Positions 11,576 to 23,181 of a DNA stretch of 64,000 bases are shown in pieces (position 1 is the first letter of the stretch; every line of letters begins with the position of its first letter). The DNA comes from Congeria kusceri. Its lineage: Eukaryota; Mollusca; Bivalvia; Myida; Dreissenidae. Where the stretch lies: assembly GCA_027627225.1 (NCBI GenBank), contig CM051040.1:29989634-30053633 (forward strand), written 5' to 3'. The notes under the pieces are model-generated. The model saw only the letters and a list, made by a program, of their open reading frames with translations, did no database searches and was not told the origin of the DNA. The position numbers and the translations under genes are program-made.

Positions 11576-11675
11576 GTGAGCTGGCGAATTTGATATTCTA
11601 TCATGAATATGTCAGTGTAATTCGTACGTGTTCAATATGTCCCAGACAGTCAGGTTAAGTGGCAAACTAACCTGT

Positions 11676-11890
11676 ATATGTCAAGTGTAATTTGTCTTAA
11701 ACATTTTGGTTAGGTCCCTGCCCCACCATCCACAGTCAGGTGAGCTGGTGAACTGCAGATGGATGTTTTGTCTGTCAGGAAAATGACATTATCTCTACTG
11801 CCATTCTCCCCCTACCTCTGATTCAAGTAGGGCAGTTGTCAGTAACTGGCATTAGTATGTGCACTTTCTATGTGCACAGTGCCCATGACT
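11676..11890 (+). repeat. Short dispersed repeat with CCCTAC/GTAGGG hairpin
   Basis: 'ccccctacctctgattcaag' followed by 'tagggcagttgtca' at about 11807-11840 recurs at about 25197-25230. CCCTAC and GTAGGG can pair across an 11-base loop. The nearby 'tatgtgcact' is shared too. Non-coding. Confidence 0.6.
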
Positions 11891-11943
11891 ATTCAACTCG
11901 TGATTATCCTGTAATATAATGTACAGTGTTTCTTATCTGGCAG

Positions 11944-12066
11944 GTGCCAAGGTTTGAGATTTACGACCTCCAGTTCCAGTGCCATTTTCTGATCCGTGTG
12001 AGCGGTGTGACGCAGAAGGGCGTGCAGAGCAAGCCGGCGGAGGTGAGGCTCAGCACCCTGGTCTGT
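11944..12066 (+). pseudogene. Duplicate of the fibronectin-like exon, 3' end lost
   Basis: A second copy, about 545 bp downstream, of the exon at 11398-11575. About 50 bp of upstream intron are included ('gattatcctgtaatataa...tttcttat.tggcag'). It encodes 'FEIYDLQFQCHFLIRVSG' and 'KGVQSKPAEVRLSTLVC' and then diverges abruptly after 'gtctgtg', losing the linker and the donor. Most differences from the first copy are conservative or silent, so it may have been under selection before the break. It could still be used as an alternative exon if a donor lies further on, but I see none. Confidence 0.55.
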
Positions 12067-13710
12067 GGAAAAACTGACAATAGTTTTGCCAAAAATTTTT
12101 TTGTCGCAGCAAATAATACACTTATCATGTTTATATCAAAATTGTGTCCATTACGATCATCTACATATTTAGTTTATTCAGCTGTGAAAGTTTGAACCAA
12201 ATCCACCCAGCCTTTAAAGAGGAATTGAGTACATAAGCTTCGGGACATAAGGACAAGTGCAATTCCTATAATTCATGGGGGCATAAAAATTAAGTACCAT
12301 ACTTAAATCCACTAAGAGAGTACAGTTACTTGAAATAACTATCAATTTATTTATATGTCCATAGGACCAATTTTCATTAAAACAAATGCAGTGATGTTTT
12401 TTTTATTTACTTAAGAAAGTCTTGACCACTGACAAATAATCAACTTATTTGTTATTATTGTTTCTTTTCATTTTTTACTGAATTTGCCTTAATACAAACA
12501 TTGTGGCGTTCATTCATACTTGTTATTCCAAGAAATAACTGATACTTGGTTAAAGTTATAACACACCAAGGTAAGAAAAGTGCAGTAACAACTTATTTCT
12601 CCTGTGTTATGGTATTTTTTCCACTATTTTTGTATAAAATGCTGATATTACAAGCTATAATTCTTATAAATCATTAAAAGACCAAAATTTCTTTTTGGTA
12701 TGTTGTCTATAACAAAAATACAGGAATTTCCAATTCAACTGATGCTGTAATAACTTTTGTTGAGTGTTTATTATGGAATAATCAATGTTTAGAAATAGAT
12801 GTCTTAAAACTTAGCTATTAAATTACAGGTTTTTAGCTAATCTGATGATCATTTTCAGAATTTACAATCTTGAGACATTGTGAATGGGTCATTGTTATTT
12901 GTGCTTTACATTTACCTTAATTGTGGCTGACATTTTAAAATTGTGAATAATAATACTAATAGTGTCAAAATATTCCTTCTATTTAACAGAGTATTCATGT
13001 TTTAGTATGTTCTCTTAGTTTTTCATTGATTTTCCAATTAGGCACTGATGCAGACCCTCAACTTGTTTCATCCAACCTTTATTTACATTATTGATGTTGT
13101 GAATCTTGTATTTTTATTATTGTATTAAGTTAACTTATATTATTATATTATGATGTTATTAGGTATTCGTTTTGCTGCTCTGTATTTTTGTTTAGAATAT
13201 ATTAGAAAAATTAAATGTGTTTCAAATGCTATTGTTGTGTTCTTGCTTTTTTACCAATAATGTTGAAAAATGATAAGAATTACTTTTGGAATTTTATACA
13301 GTTAACAAAATAAATCACAATGAAGATGGTGGAGGTGGAAGTTGTGCTGGTAGTGGTGGTGGTGCTGGTGATGATCTGAGGATGATGTTAATGGTTCTGA
13401 AAACTGTGATATTGCCAAAAACTTAACTTCTGTGCACTTGGAGACAAGCTGAGAAAAGGTGTTTAATGGTCCGTCGTCTAAGATTCTTGTTCCTGCACAA
13501 TTATGGAAAAATATCAAACCTTACAGCCATCCATTTTAAAGTCTGTTTCATGGGTAAGAATCAGTACTGATGTCTATTTTGAGTGGTAATGAGATCTTGC
13601 CTTTTGTGGTTCGAACACTAGAACTCAAGCTTACAAAAAAACAACACTGGGAACACCCCTGATTGTAATTGTGAGGAGCTATTTAGAATGTAAACAATTA
13701 GTGCACGTGC
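12067..13710. other. Non-coding; no gene seen
   Basis: A+T-rich sequence without splice-flanked open frames that I can support. 13320-13380 is a GGT/GGA-rich simple stretch. Its reverse frame gives a His-rich peptide that is an artefact of composition. Confidence 0.4.
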
Positions 13711-13716
13711 ACTTAC

Positions 13717-14234
13717 CATTCAAGGATCATGTGTGCTTCATCTATTGCAATGCATGAAATAATTTCATCTCTTTCTAATGCACTTAATAGAGAGGTTCCA
13801 CTTGAAGTGCTTCTGGATGGGCATATACCAATGTTTATTTTCCTTTGATAATGTCATCCAGAGGCACATCAACAATACTTTGAGCATCCGCGTCTTCCTC
13901 GTCAAAACTGTCTTCAACTTCGGCTGGGGTCTGACCACTTCGACAGTTATAGTCCAACAGCACGCGCTTATTTCTGTTTCCTCATAGAGTTTATTTGATC
14001 CATCATTATACTATTTAACGGAGTCAATATTAGACACACAGATGATTTTCTGTTGTATTTTGCTTTCAATGCAAATGGGGCCACTTGAAAGATTAAACTC
14101 TTTACATACCCAGTGGGCAAAATAGCCATTATATCACGTTTGTCCAAAACATACCTCAGACATTCCGTCTGACACTCTTTAAGTGGATCTACAAACCCAA
14201 TTTCCTTTGACACACGTTCTATCAATTCGTCCAT
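13717..14234 (-). pseudogene. RecQ-like DEAH helicase fragment, disrupted
   Basis: Minus-strand frame starting at an ATG at 14234. It encodes the Q-motif region ('FVDPLKECQTECLRYVL'), a Walker A region 'AILPTGYVKSLIFQ' and motif Ia 'CLILTPLNSIMMDQ'. After a stop and a frame change, the family pattern resumes with 'LVYAHPEALQ' and the Walker B/DEAH motif 'IAIDEAHMILEW', followed directly by a good donor 'g|gtaagt' (boundary at 13717). The Walker A glycine before KS is Val here (GKS expected), which should abolish ATP binding. With the stops and frameshift this is a decayed helicase exon. RecQ-like fragments can be dispersed by transposons, so it need not derive from a cellular RecQ gene. Confidence 0.7.
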
Positions 14235-15860
14235 GCTGCTCGATTAAAACCGAAAGTGAAAGTATATACTACAAAGTCAGTCATAATATTAATTTGATTC
14301 ATTGGATTCTCATTGGATTCTCAAGGTTAATACCAATATTAATCAGATGAAGTATTTACAATTACTTTATAATGATATAGTATGATTATAATATGGATTT
14401 ATACAAAATCGCCATTCCTCCGCGGACTTCTTTACGTCGGACTCATAATGCCTCCAAATGGAGGTGAGTAAAGTGTCGTAGTATAGTGGTAATAACGCAG
14501 TCACGTTACCATCTATTTATAGTATGTGCCTCACGGAAATAGGTTGAGAAGGAAAATGTAAAGACTATAAATAGCCTAATGTGTTTCCTAATGGAGTATC
14601 ATCCTTGTAATAGAAATAAAAGTAGTTTCGGTGAAACAATATATTTTATTTTAATATTATCAAGAAATTTGTACACTTCCCGAAAGCTCAAAAAAGTGTC
14701 GGAATGTGGGTCTGAATACCTGCCAAAAGTTGACGGACAGAAATAAACTTTGCCGGACCGAAACATTCATTTAAGCATACGTGTATACACTAACGTATTT
14801 TCGCGATCTCAAAAAAGCAAAGGAACAATCTAATTTACTCACCATTGTCATTGTTGTTTTAATTAATATCAAACTACGATATGACAACGCGAATAATAAT
14901 ACGAAATCCGAAGCGCGCATCCAAATTTTACTGTTATTGAGACATACACACAAATTCGATTAACATTTAGTTTTAGCATGTTTTTTATGTAAAACCCGTG
15001 TTTTGCAAAAAAAATGCCAGCAAAAATAAATTTATTATGCTGACAATCTCGTCACGTTATCGCATGGAAAGCGTGGGCGTATTGACTGTGATATAGCGCA
15101 AAGAACAATTAGGTATCCTGTGTATGCCGCGTATTTTTACTCAATCTTTGGTTAACACCATATTACCTCTTAAACGCGAAAGCAGTTACGCGGTATCAAA
15201 AACATTGTTGTCGTTTAGGTCTATGACGGTGTGCAACACGTTTTTAACGAACCATATTTGTATACATGTTTTTAATTGGGCTGCTGATTAAAGCAACAGT
15301 AGTGAAAGGACGTTGTCATGCGTGGCACGCGCAAATGTAAACTGTATACCCAAACTGTTACACTTTGATGTTGCGCGGGATCTGGTTTTGTTTGTCGCAC
15401 AACACAATTTTAACTGAAAAAGCAGCGATGATTGTATGAAAATCCAGACCAAACGGGATTTATTTACGGCAGTTGGGGTAATAAAAAAATCATTAATGAA
15501 CATGAAAAATAAGTGTGATCCATTTGCAATGCATTGGGAATCGCGATAAATATAGCGGAGCTGTATTCAATTGCTCCAATATATGGTATTATTTATTTAT
15601 TTTTTATATAGAGGAATAATTGTTGAAAACGATGTCGGACGGTCAAATTGATTCTTAGGAAATAAATCTCGGACCCAGTCAGTATTTGCCGGTCATGTCC
15701 GTTGGACCGGCGGTTTTCGGGAAGTCTGATACAATGTTGTTTATATAATTTTTGGTCACAATTGAACTTAAACATGTGCATTTCATTTTTCACCATTTAC
15801 CGTTTTTACACGCTTATATTTCACAAAATGAAAAGGCCCAGGCCTCTTCATAATTGTTGG
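14235..15860. other. Non-coding; no gene seen
   Basis: A+T-rich sequence. Overlapping short frames at 14771-14963 on both strands have no motif. I see nothing I can support. Confidence 0.4.
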
Positions 15861-16062
15861 GAAACTAGCCCTGATGCCAGAAAAATAGACCTGATGCCAG
15901 AAAACTAGCCCTGATGCCAGAAAAATAGCCCTGATGAAAGAAAACTAGCCCTGCTGCCAGAAAAATAGCCCTGATGCAAGAAAACTAGCCCTGATGCCAG
16001 AAAAATAGCCCCGATGCCAGAAAAATAGCCCTGATGCCAGAAAAATAGCCCTGATGCTAGAA
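15861..16062 (+). repeat. 20-bp minisatellite, about 10 units
   Basis: Tandem copies of 'ccctgatgccagaaaaatag', several with 'aaaactag' in place of 'aaaaatag', and single variants such as 'gatgaaag' and 'gctgccag'. The period is 20 bases. Flanks are unrelated and non-coding. Confidence 0.9.
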
Positions 16063-16569
16063 ACAAAAATTATTTAATAAAGCAACCCACGACTAAAACA
16101 ATTTTACAATTTTTACTTAGGAGCTGCCCCTGGCCACTTCACAACTCAATAGTATGCCAGCATAAAATTTATGTCAGCATCAAATTATGATAATAAACGA
16201 AATGTGTAATATTGTAATATTGTTTTTCATTGAACGATTGCCCTAACTAACTCCGTAAAATTCAGAAAGCTAGATTTACCAAAATTACAATAACAATTAT
16301 GAGAACACAATCGCTACATACAAATCGGGCTACGATAACTGGAAATGTTAAAAAACGCCATCTGATACAAATGTATAACAATATGTCTTAAATAATACAC
16401 CATTATAACCAGCAATCACAATGCATGATTATTCTGACATTTAAGTTGATGATGGAACATGTATCCTTACATTATTTGGAACCTGTATTGATGGATCCTC
16501 CTTGACGCACAAATTCTGAATCATTGTCACATTTTTTCATCAAATGACCCTCAACAAAATTGTAAATAC

Positions 16570-16680
16570 CTTTGCGTTGATATGGACGCAATTTCTGAAG
16601 AAATGCATCAATTTCAAAGGCATTGAAATGACCCATATGATATATTTATTCAGAAATTGCGTCCACATCGACTCAAATGA
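16570..16680. repeat. Hairpin / foldback sequence
   Basis: 'tggacgcaatttctgaa' at 16583-16599 is repeated exactly in inverted orientation at 16649-16665. A second inner inverted pair, 'atttcaa...ttgaaat', flanks 'aggca' in the middle. Predicted foldback is about 100 bases. The mirror-image open frames on both strands here result from the palindrome. Confidence 0.7.
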
Positions 16681-17689
16681 AATTTTCAGATATGACAAAA
16701 TCATGTCAGACCAATTTCTCACCATCAAACCCGTAGATAAGATATTATAGCTTTTGATGCTCAGATATTGGTTTGACATTATTTTGACTCCGAAAATACA
16801 CATGCCAACGTTATGTTAACACGTGAAAACATGGTACGAAGCGTCAACCAAAGTTCATGACGTATTAATATTTACATATGATGCAAGATCAACCAATCGT
16901 AATGCAGTAAATAACATTACGATTGGTTGGTGGAATATTCTGGTCCACTTTCTACTTGCAAGCTTTGTACTTTTGACCAGTGATATGGAGTTTGGGCCAG
17001 TAACAATTAATAGTTTTCCAGACCTGGTGGCCAGTAATTGATTCATGACTTTCGCGGAACCTGCTAAATTAATATTGAATAGCGTGTGAAAGTTCATCTT
17101 ATAATTAATCAGTCTTTGAAATTAGGTTTTATTTCTGGTTGTCCTTTGGAAAATCACTTATTTTGAAACTGGTAGTCCGGTAGGCTGGTAGTAGCACTTG
17201 GTTGTCCAAACATTATTTTTTTGTTTTACATTTATGAGTGTTTTATCCAGCTGTACAAAAAGGCGTGGGGGGGGGGACAAAAATTACCTTTATTTTAAAC
17301 ATTAAAAACTAATCAAAATGGCACTTTGGTGTCTTATTGAAGAATAATATAAATGTGCATGTTCATATAGTTTATTGCTTATCATATTATTCACCATATA
17401 AGAAGAAAAAAAGGATTTAACCTTTGCTTCTTTAATTTATTTAATATTAGTATATTTTGCATTTGAAATCATAATAAAAAAAACACACATTATTAATCAT
17501 TTCAAATATTGGTTGTCCATCCGACAACTGAAATTGCTAAAACTGGTTGTCCAAACAATAATTTAGTAGTCCCGAACACCGCTAATTTCGAAGACAGATT
17601 AAGTATGACTATTATAGTGTGTGTACTTCCATTGCTCCCGGAGATGTACACATCACATGCTCCATAATGCCTTAAATTTATCGAATCTC

Positions 17690-17990
17690 AACTAGACTTG
17701 AAAACTAGCTGGTTTTACAATGGCAATACACTGGCATCACACTGGCAACACTAAAATGCTATTCGTATTCAAGAAGTATCATCAGGGAGATTCACAATTA
17801 TTGAAAAATTAACAAACTTTGTATCAGAAAAAGTATGACAACATACTGGCAATACATTGGTTTCACACTGGTACTAAAACAAAACTGGCAATACACTGAC
17901 AATAAACTGACAATACCTTGGTTGTGGCATTTTCCAGAGCGTTGTCAGTGTGTTTCCAGACCAACCAATACACTGGGAAGACACTGGAAA
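17690..17990 (+). repeat. Irregular short repeat of 'cactggcaatacactgg' type
   Basis: Degenerate repetition of 'caatacactggcatcacact', 'actggcaacac', 'aatacattggtttcacactg' and similar phrases over about 300 bp. No coding potential. Confidence 0.6.
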
Positions 17991-18014
17991 GAATCCAACC
18001 AAAAAAATGAGATT

Positions 18015-18450
18015 GCATATGGGGTGGGTGGGGTCAAGGTCAAGGTCACTGTTACTTAAAATAAAAAACCGGTTTCCGCTCAATAACTTTACAATCCATA
18101 AACATATTTTAATGAAACTTCATACATAGATACCTTATATCGAGGCCTCGCTTTTGATTGCATTTAGGGTGGGTAAGGTTGAGGTCTCCATTACTAAAGA
18201 TAGAATAATGGTTTCCGCTCAATAACTTTAGAATGCATGAAGATATTTGAATGCAATTTCATACATAGATACCTTGTATCTAGGCCACGCTTGGGATTGC
18301 ATATGGGGTGGGTGAGATCAAGGTCAAGGTCAATGTTACTTAAAATACAAAAACGGTTTCTGCTCAATAATTGGAGAACGCATTGCGATATTTTAATGAA
18401 ACTTCATATATAGACATCTTATAACAACACCTCGCTTAGGAATGCACATG
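18015..18450 (+). repeat. Tandem array R4, 3 units of about 145 bp
   Basis: Units contain 'gattgcatatggggtgggtg', 'tcaaggtcaaggtcactgtt', 'ggtttccgctcaataacttt', 'attttaatgaaacttcatac' and 'atagataccttat'. Three consecutive diverged copies; non-coding. Confidence 0.8.
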
Positions 18451-18718
18451 GCACTGAGAACTTTTTTCATTATTGTGCTGACTTTTATGCATTTCTTTCG
18501 AAAAATGTGGTTTTCGTGGAATTTCCACGTTTCTTGTTTGTTGTTGTTGCCAGTGTATTGTCAGAAAAAAAGTTCTTTGGAAAAAAAAAGTACTTGCACG
18601 TGCGGGCAGGCAATTGATAATTTTAACTGAATAGATTTTTACTTGTCCCGGGCTTCGGGCAAGTTGGTCATTTCGAAGACTGCAGTTTCATATGAATGTA
18701 TCTGATTTATTTTTTCAG

Positions 18719-18784
18719 AAGCCACAGCAGTGTTCGTCTCGCTCGGACTACCCCTGTGTGGTCTGTTGCCGAGACGATTGATGT
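18719..18784 (+). CDS. Candidate short Cys-rich terminal exon (weak)
   Basis: A pyrimidine tract and acceptor ('tttattttttcag') precede about 60 bp of GC-rich sequence encoding 'KPQQCSSRSDYPCVVCCRDD' and then a TGA. The contrast in composition with the flanks and the four cysteines are the only support. Upstream exons were not found, and it could equally be chance. Confidence 0.2.
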
Positions 18785-18799
18785 AAGATCCCCGGCAAG

Positions 18800-19615
18800 T
18801 GATCATGATCAAGGCTGAGAAAAAATTATCCTGGACGATCTATTTTTCAGAGGACAGATCATGTTTACCACAGCAACCACGTTTGAAGAGCTAAATGACT
18901 GAAGATTGCGTGCACTGTGAAACAATTGTATCTTATACAGAAATGTTAAGCAGATACAATAGTTTCACACTCAACCCTCGGTTTGCTTTTCTGTTCCCTG
19001 TTATATGATTGTTTCATTGGCTGATTTGTTGTGTCTCTTTTTAACAGTATGCATGAACACTGCACGTGAAATGTGTCACGGTACACCTGTCGCAGAGTTT
19101 GGATTCTGAGCAATTCATTGAGCTAAAAACTGGTCGGTCATTTCAAACGTTTGAAAGAAATAAATTACGAAAGTTTTATTATATCATTGTTTGTTTCACA
19201 TATTGCAGCATCTGTGATACATATCGTTTAACTAAAAATATAGATGCGAATATACCGTCGATATTCCTCTTTAATGGAATTGTCTATATTTTCGTCCGGT
19301 AATGTTTTATGCGTGATCGAATTATTTATTTAAACATTTAAAACAATAACAAAATCGTTCCGTTATGTCCCGTTAAGTCATAAATGTCCTTTACGACACA
19401 CGATGGAAGTCTTCCCATTTACTAGTTAATCGAAGTGATTTAACAAGAGGAACCACTCTGTTAAAAGTAACACTCATCGTATACAGCAGTTACTTCCCTT
19501 GATTTCACAATCGATCCAAAGTATGTACAGTTCGAATTGACGGACAGAGCGTTGCATCTTAAAATAATACTGCGATTAGGAATCGAATGCCTCGATATAA
19601 TTTAAAATGTGTATT
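18800..19615. other. Non-coding; no gene seen
   Basis: Short phrases at 19440-19505 ('gtatacagcagttacttccc') resemble 30785-30850, suggesting a shared old repeat. Otherwise I see nothing. Confidence 0.35.
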
Positions 19616-19619
19616 TATT

Positions 19620-19985
19620 AAGAAATTTTCGGTATATCGTTGTTTATCGGCCAGTAAACAACGATTAAAGGTTCTGATGCGTAGGAATTAAACCACGAGG
19701 GCGTTGGCCCGAGTTGTTTAATAGCTAAGCATCAGCTCGTCATGACAGAGAGTTGTTTATTGACCGATAATGCCAAAATTATTTTGATTCTAACACGATT
19801 TGACATAAATTTTTGCAATTGTAATTGGAACTACTTTGTACTATGCTCCGCTCAGAATAGGGACTTTTTGCGTTACTTATTGGGTAGTTTAACAACAATA
19901 ATTGTGTTCTGTTAAGAATAATTAGAGAGTATCATGTTAGAATATATGTTAGAATATACGGTCTAACAACTTGTATTATATCATT
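19620..19985 (-). repeat. Dispersed repeat R1, copy 3 (uninterrupted), with large palindrome
   Basis: Reverse-strand copy of the repeat at 538-805 plus 4153-4200, without the LINE. It contains nested inverted repeats. Outer arms are 'tatcggccagtaaacaac' (19645-19662) and 'gttgtttattgaccgata' (19752-19769). Inner arms are 'ctgatgc' (19674-19680) and 'gcatcag' (19729-19735), with attaa/ttaat and a GC-rich centre between. A second small palindrome, 'cgttgtttatcgg...gtaaacaacg', overlaps the left arm. It can form a stem-loop of about 125 bases. This is the empty-site reference for the LINE at 806-4152. Confidence 0.75.
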
Positions 19986-20820
19986 TTCATTTAAAATGTT
20001 ACAAGATCCAGTTTTAACTTGTATAATGTGAGTAGCAATACGTTAATAGATATATATGCACAATAGAAAACTTCAACCATTGTGACGTGTACATAAGCTG
20101 GCCCAAAAGTATGTGAGTTTCAATCCGTTAATAGCTATCTATGCATTCGAAAACTTGAACAGTTGTGACATGTATATAAGCTGACCTAACAGTTGTATTT
20201 GGGTGAAAGTTCCGATATTTTACTGTTGCCTTCATAATGACGGGACTCCGCGAAACTTCTAAATCAGCTGTCAGACTCAACGATTTGTTAAGTATACACC
20301 ACATGTTGAAAACATGATATACACTCAGTCTTTTAAATAATTGATTAATTTATAATTATTTGGCATAACATAATGCATTTTGTATTCAGCTAATTGTTGC
20401 AGTTATAATTCCTTTTATTCATTAAATATGTATAACTAGCATTAAATATGGAGTTAAAGAGTTTATTTTCAACATACATCGAGGCAATAATGCCCATGAG
20501 TAAAATGAAGTACAAATATACTATTCAAAAAGCAAATTAGCAAACAGTAATATATGTCAGGTTAGCGCATCATATAAGGAAATGATATTACTACACATCG
20601 CTCATATATGTTGGCATAATTATACAGCAGCAAAGATATATACCCTTTCAAACCAAAGTGTCATATAATTTCATACGTAACGGTATATAACATATGATAT
20701 ATAAAAGCTGTGAGAGGCGTACATGATTTATTGGTTATAATTATCATACATATGTCTAAGGTCAAAATATTTCATTACAAAAAATAGCTAGGTTTCTATT
20801 AATATTACAGTTAATACATT
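19986..20820. other. Non-coding A+T-rich sequence
   Basis: No motif or repeat recognised. It may include the 3' untranslated tail of the minus-strand LINE that ends at 20829, but I cannot place its terminus. Confidence 0.35.
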
Positions 20821-20828
20821 TACGGAGC

Positions 20829-22105
20829 TCAATCAATTTTGTCATTTGGTCTAACATAGTAATATGGTTTTAGATATGTTTTTCTTAGTTCATTATGCAG
20901 CTTACATTCCAACAAAAAGTGGAAATCATCTTCCAAAATGTTACATATGCAACAATTTCTATTTTCTTGTGGAAAAGGTTTTGGTTTGTGCCATCTACCA
21001 ACCTCTATTTCTGGGTAATGTGCAGACATTCTTAGCCTAGATAATGCAAATCTGCAACGGCTTATGTTAACTTGATTTAGATATGGTTGCGTTTGAAAAT
21101 CAGCAAATGTGCAATAAGATTTTGCTCATGATGACTCATTAATATCGTTAAGCCAATCTTGCAGAAAGTCATCATGTAATCTTTGTTTAAATAATAGCAA
21201 AACTAGGTTTACATCCCCAACACCTTGGGAAAGCCATACATGATTAAATCCTAATGATTGCAGTAAAACGTTTACCGTGTATGGCCATGGTGTGGAGTCA
21301 TGTGTGCTTTTTATCCTTTCATACATATTATCATATACTAGTCTCACATACTTAACATTTTCAATTTTCAAAATTTTAAATGAATATTTAATTGCACTTA
21401 TGTAAAATGGAATTTTTAGTGGTGACCTTCCTAATTCTCCATAACCAAAGGTATTTTGGGTTTGGGCTCTTACTCCAAGTAACTCAAAACTGGGGTTATT
21501 AATTTATCAAATAGATCCAACTTTTCTTTGATATTCATTGCTGTATACTATGAGATGCAGAGTTTAGCTTATATAACGCCTTTGTTGATTGACCTGCCAG
21601 TGATTCAACGTGAGCCTTAAATGAACCCCCAGTTGTGAAAACGATGCCTAAATAAGTAAACTTTTCAACAATCTCTAGAGCTTGTCCTTCGTATATAAAG
21701 CATAAATTTTTCTTCCGTGCACCTGTTTGACAAATTATAACCTCAGTTTTTTTCTGTATTGAAATTTACATTTATTACAATATGAATCTAGTAAATTTTA
21801 ACCATTTTGAAGCCCATTTCAGTTTCTGATAATAGTACAATGTCATCCGCATACAATAATAAGATTAATTTTAGGGTACCTATCTCCAGACCCTTAAACT
21901 CATGGATGATTAAATACTTTTCAGTATCATTAAGGTACATACTGCATGAAAAAGGTGATAAAGACTCTCCTTGTCTGATTTCAAGGGAGCACTCAAACTC
22001 ATCACTGAGGTTATTATTATGCTTGACTTGATTTTATTATATCTAGCATTTTACCTCTTATTCCGTATTGTATTAACTTGTACCAATATATGTATAATAA
22101 GGCGT
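20829..22105 (-). mobile_element. CR1/Jockey-group LINE fragment, 5'-truncated, multiply frameshifted
   Basis: On the minus strand, pieces of a non-LTR reverse transcriptase follow each other in different frames. 'WYKLIQYGIRGKMLDIIKS' starts near 22095. Next are 'EIRQGESLSP' (motif B) and 'LLLYADDIVLLSE' (catalytic YADD, about 21860-21822). Then come thumb and linker sequences, 'VRLVYDNMYERIKS' (21371-21126), and the C-terminal Cys-Cys-His-Cys motif 'CCICN..EDDFHFLLEC' ending at 20829. Several stops and frame changes separate the pieces, so it is dead. Sequence before motif A is missing (5' truncation). Confidence 0.8.
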
Positions 22106-22420
22106 GCACACTGTGATAAGTTTTGACACCCTCCTTTTTCCGCTATGTCTGAAATGTTTCGCGTTGTCTGCAATAATTATGTGTGTTTCTCTTTTGGATT
22201 TCAAGTCATTCTATAATTTCCACGCACTGATTTAGAAAATAATGTATATAAGATTTAGAAAATAATGTATATAAGAACATTTCAATAAGAGCCGTGTATC
22301 AATGGACTCCCAGAACGTGTTTCAACGTTCCAGGGGCGTAACTAGGGATACTTCTATGCAAATGTGCGTATAAAATCATAACGTTAGTGTGGAATCAGAA
22401 TGTTCTACACAATTAATCAA

Positions 22421-23165
22421 AACGCTGACAGCGTAGAAGACTAAAAGCGTGTGATTTATTAGTGCATTTTTGCAAAGTATGAAACATTTGTTTGAATGAA
22501 GTTCAATATCCCACCTTTAAAGTTTAAGCTTCTTATTCAATAGTATACGAAATCATAATAAAAAATATTCCTGATTAAAAACAGATCTAGTACAAGCTAC
22601 TTATCTAATACAAACGGAATTATATATATGCCAGTTAACAAGTCAATCTGCAACGAGCCACACAGAATAACCGATAAAAAGTTGTAGGAGCAGTGATTCG
22701 TAGTCTACTAAGTCAAAAATAGGTCATACGATGCGTGCTCTCGATTATCTATACGACAGTTTAAAATTAATACCTTGCATTATGGTAATTTTTGTCAAAA
22801 TATTCAGAATAAGAATTGGTAACAAGAAACAGCACTGTCACAACGAGTCAAAAAATAACCGATGTAGTGCATTAATTTATTGGTCTTATTCCAGGACACC
22901 CAGGTTAATATTTTTGTTATATTCAAGTTAATTGCGAAAATAGGGGTGTCGACGTAACATTTTTAATGAATTGATTTTTTAAGAAACTTTAATTGTACTA
23001 AATCCCATCATGATATAAACATTATAATACACATGACATACATCATTTTTATTAATTCAAAGGTAAAAATAAATATGAATTTTTGCCGTTTTGAAGAAGA
23101 ACCCTTTGAGGTTTCGATTTACTGACTGGTAGCCTGCACAGAAAAGAAGTAGTTTTCCGCGAAAC
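22421..23165 (+). repeat. Dispersed repeat R5, tandem copy 1
   Basis: Starts with 'aacgctgacagcgtagaa'; the same sequence recurs 761 bp downstream. Shared blocks follow in order: 'ttgtttgaat.aagttcaa', 'cccacctttaaa', 'caaacggaattatata', 'tcaatctgcaac', 'gattcgtag', 'aatattcagaataagaat', 'ttattccaggac', 'ggtttcgatttactgact' and 'gaaaagaagtagtt'. A third, inverted copy lies at 30225-30690. Non-coding; identity is unknown. Confidence 0.75.
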
Positions 23166-23181
23166 CAATTATGGAAAACAA

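Noticed and set aside
13302..13517. 71-residue His-rich reverse frame
   Set aside because: Arises from a GGT/GGA-rich simple stretch; no domain, no splice-site support.
15861..16062. Regular 20-bp repeats suggesting a CRISPR array
   Set aside because: Units are directly adjacent without unique spacers, and the genome is eukaryotic. The same applies to the arrays at 31, 43, 47 and 59 kb.
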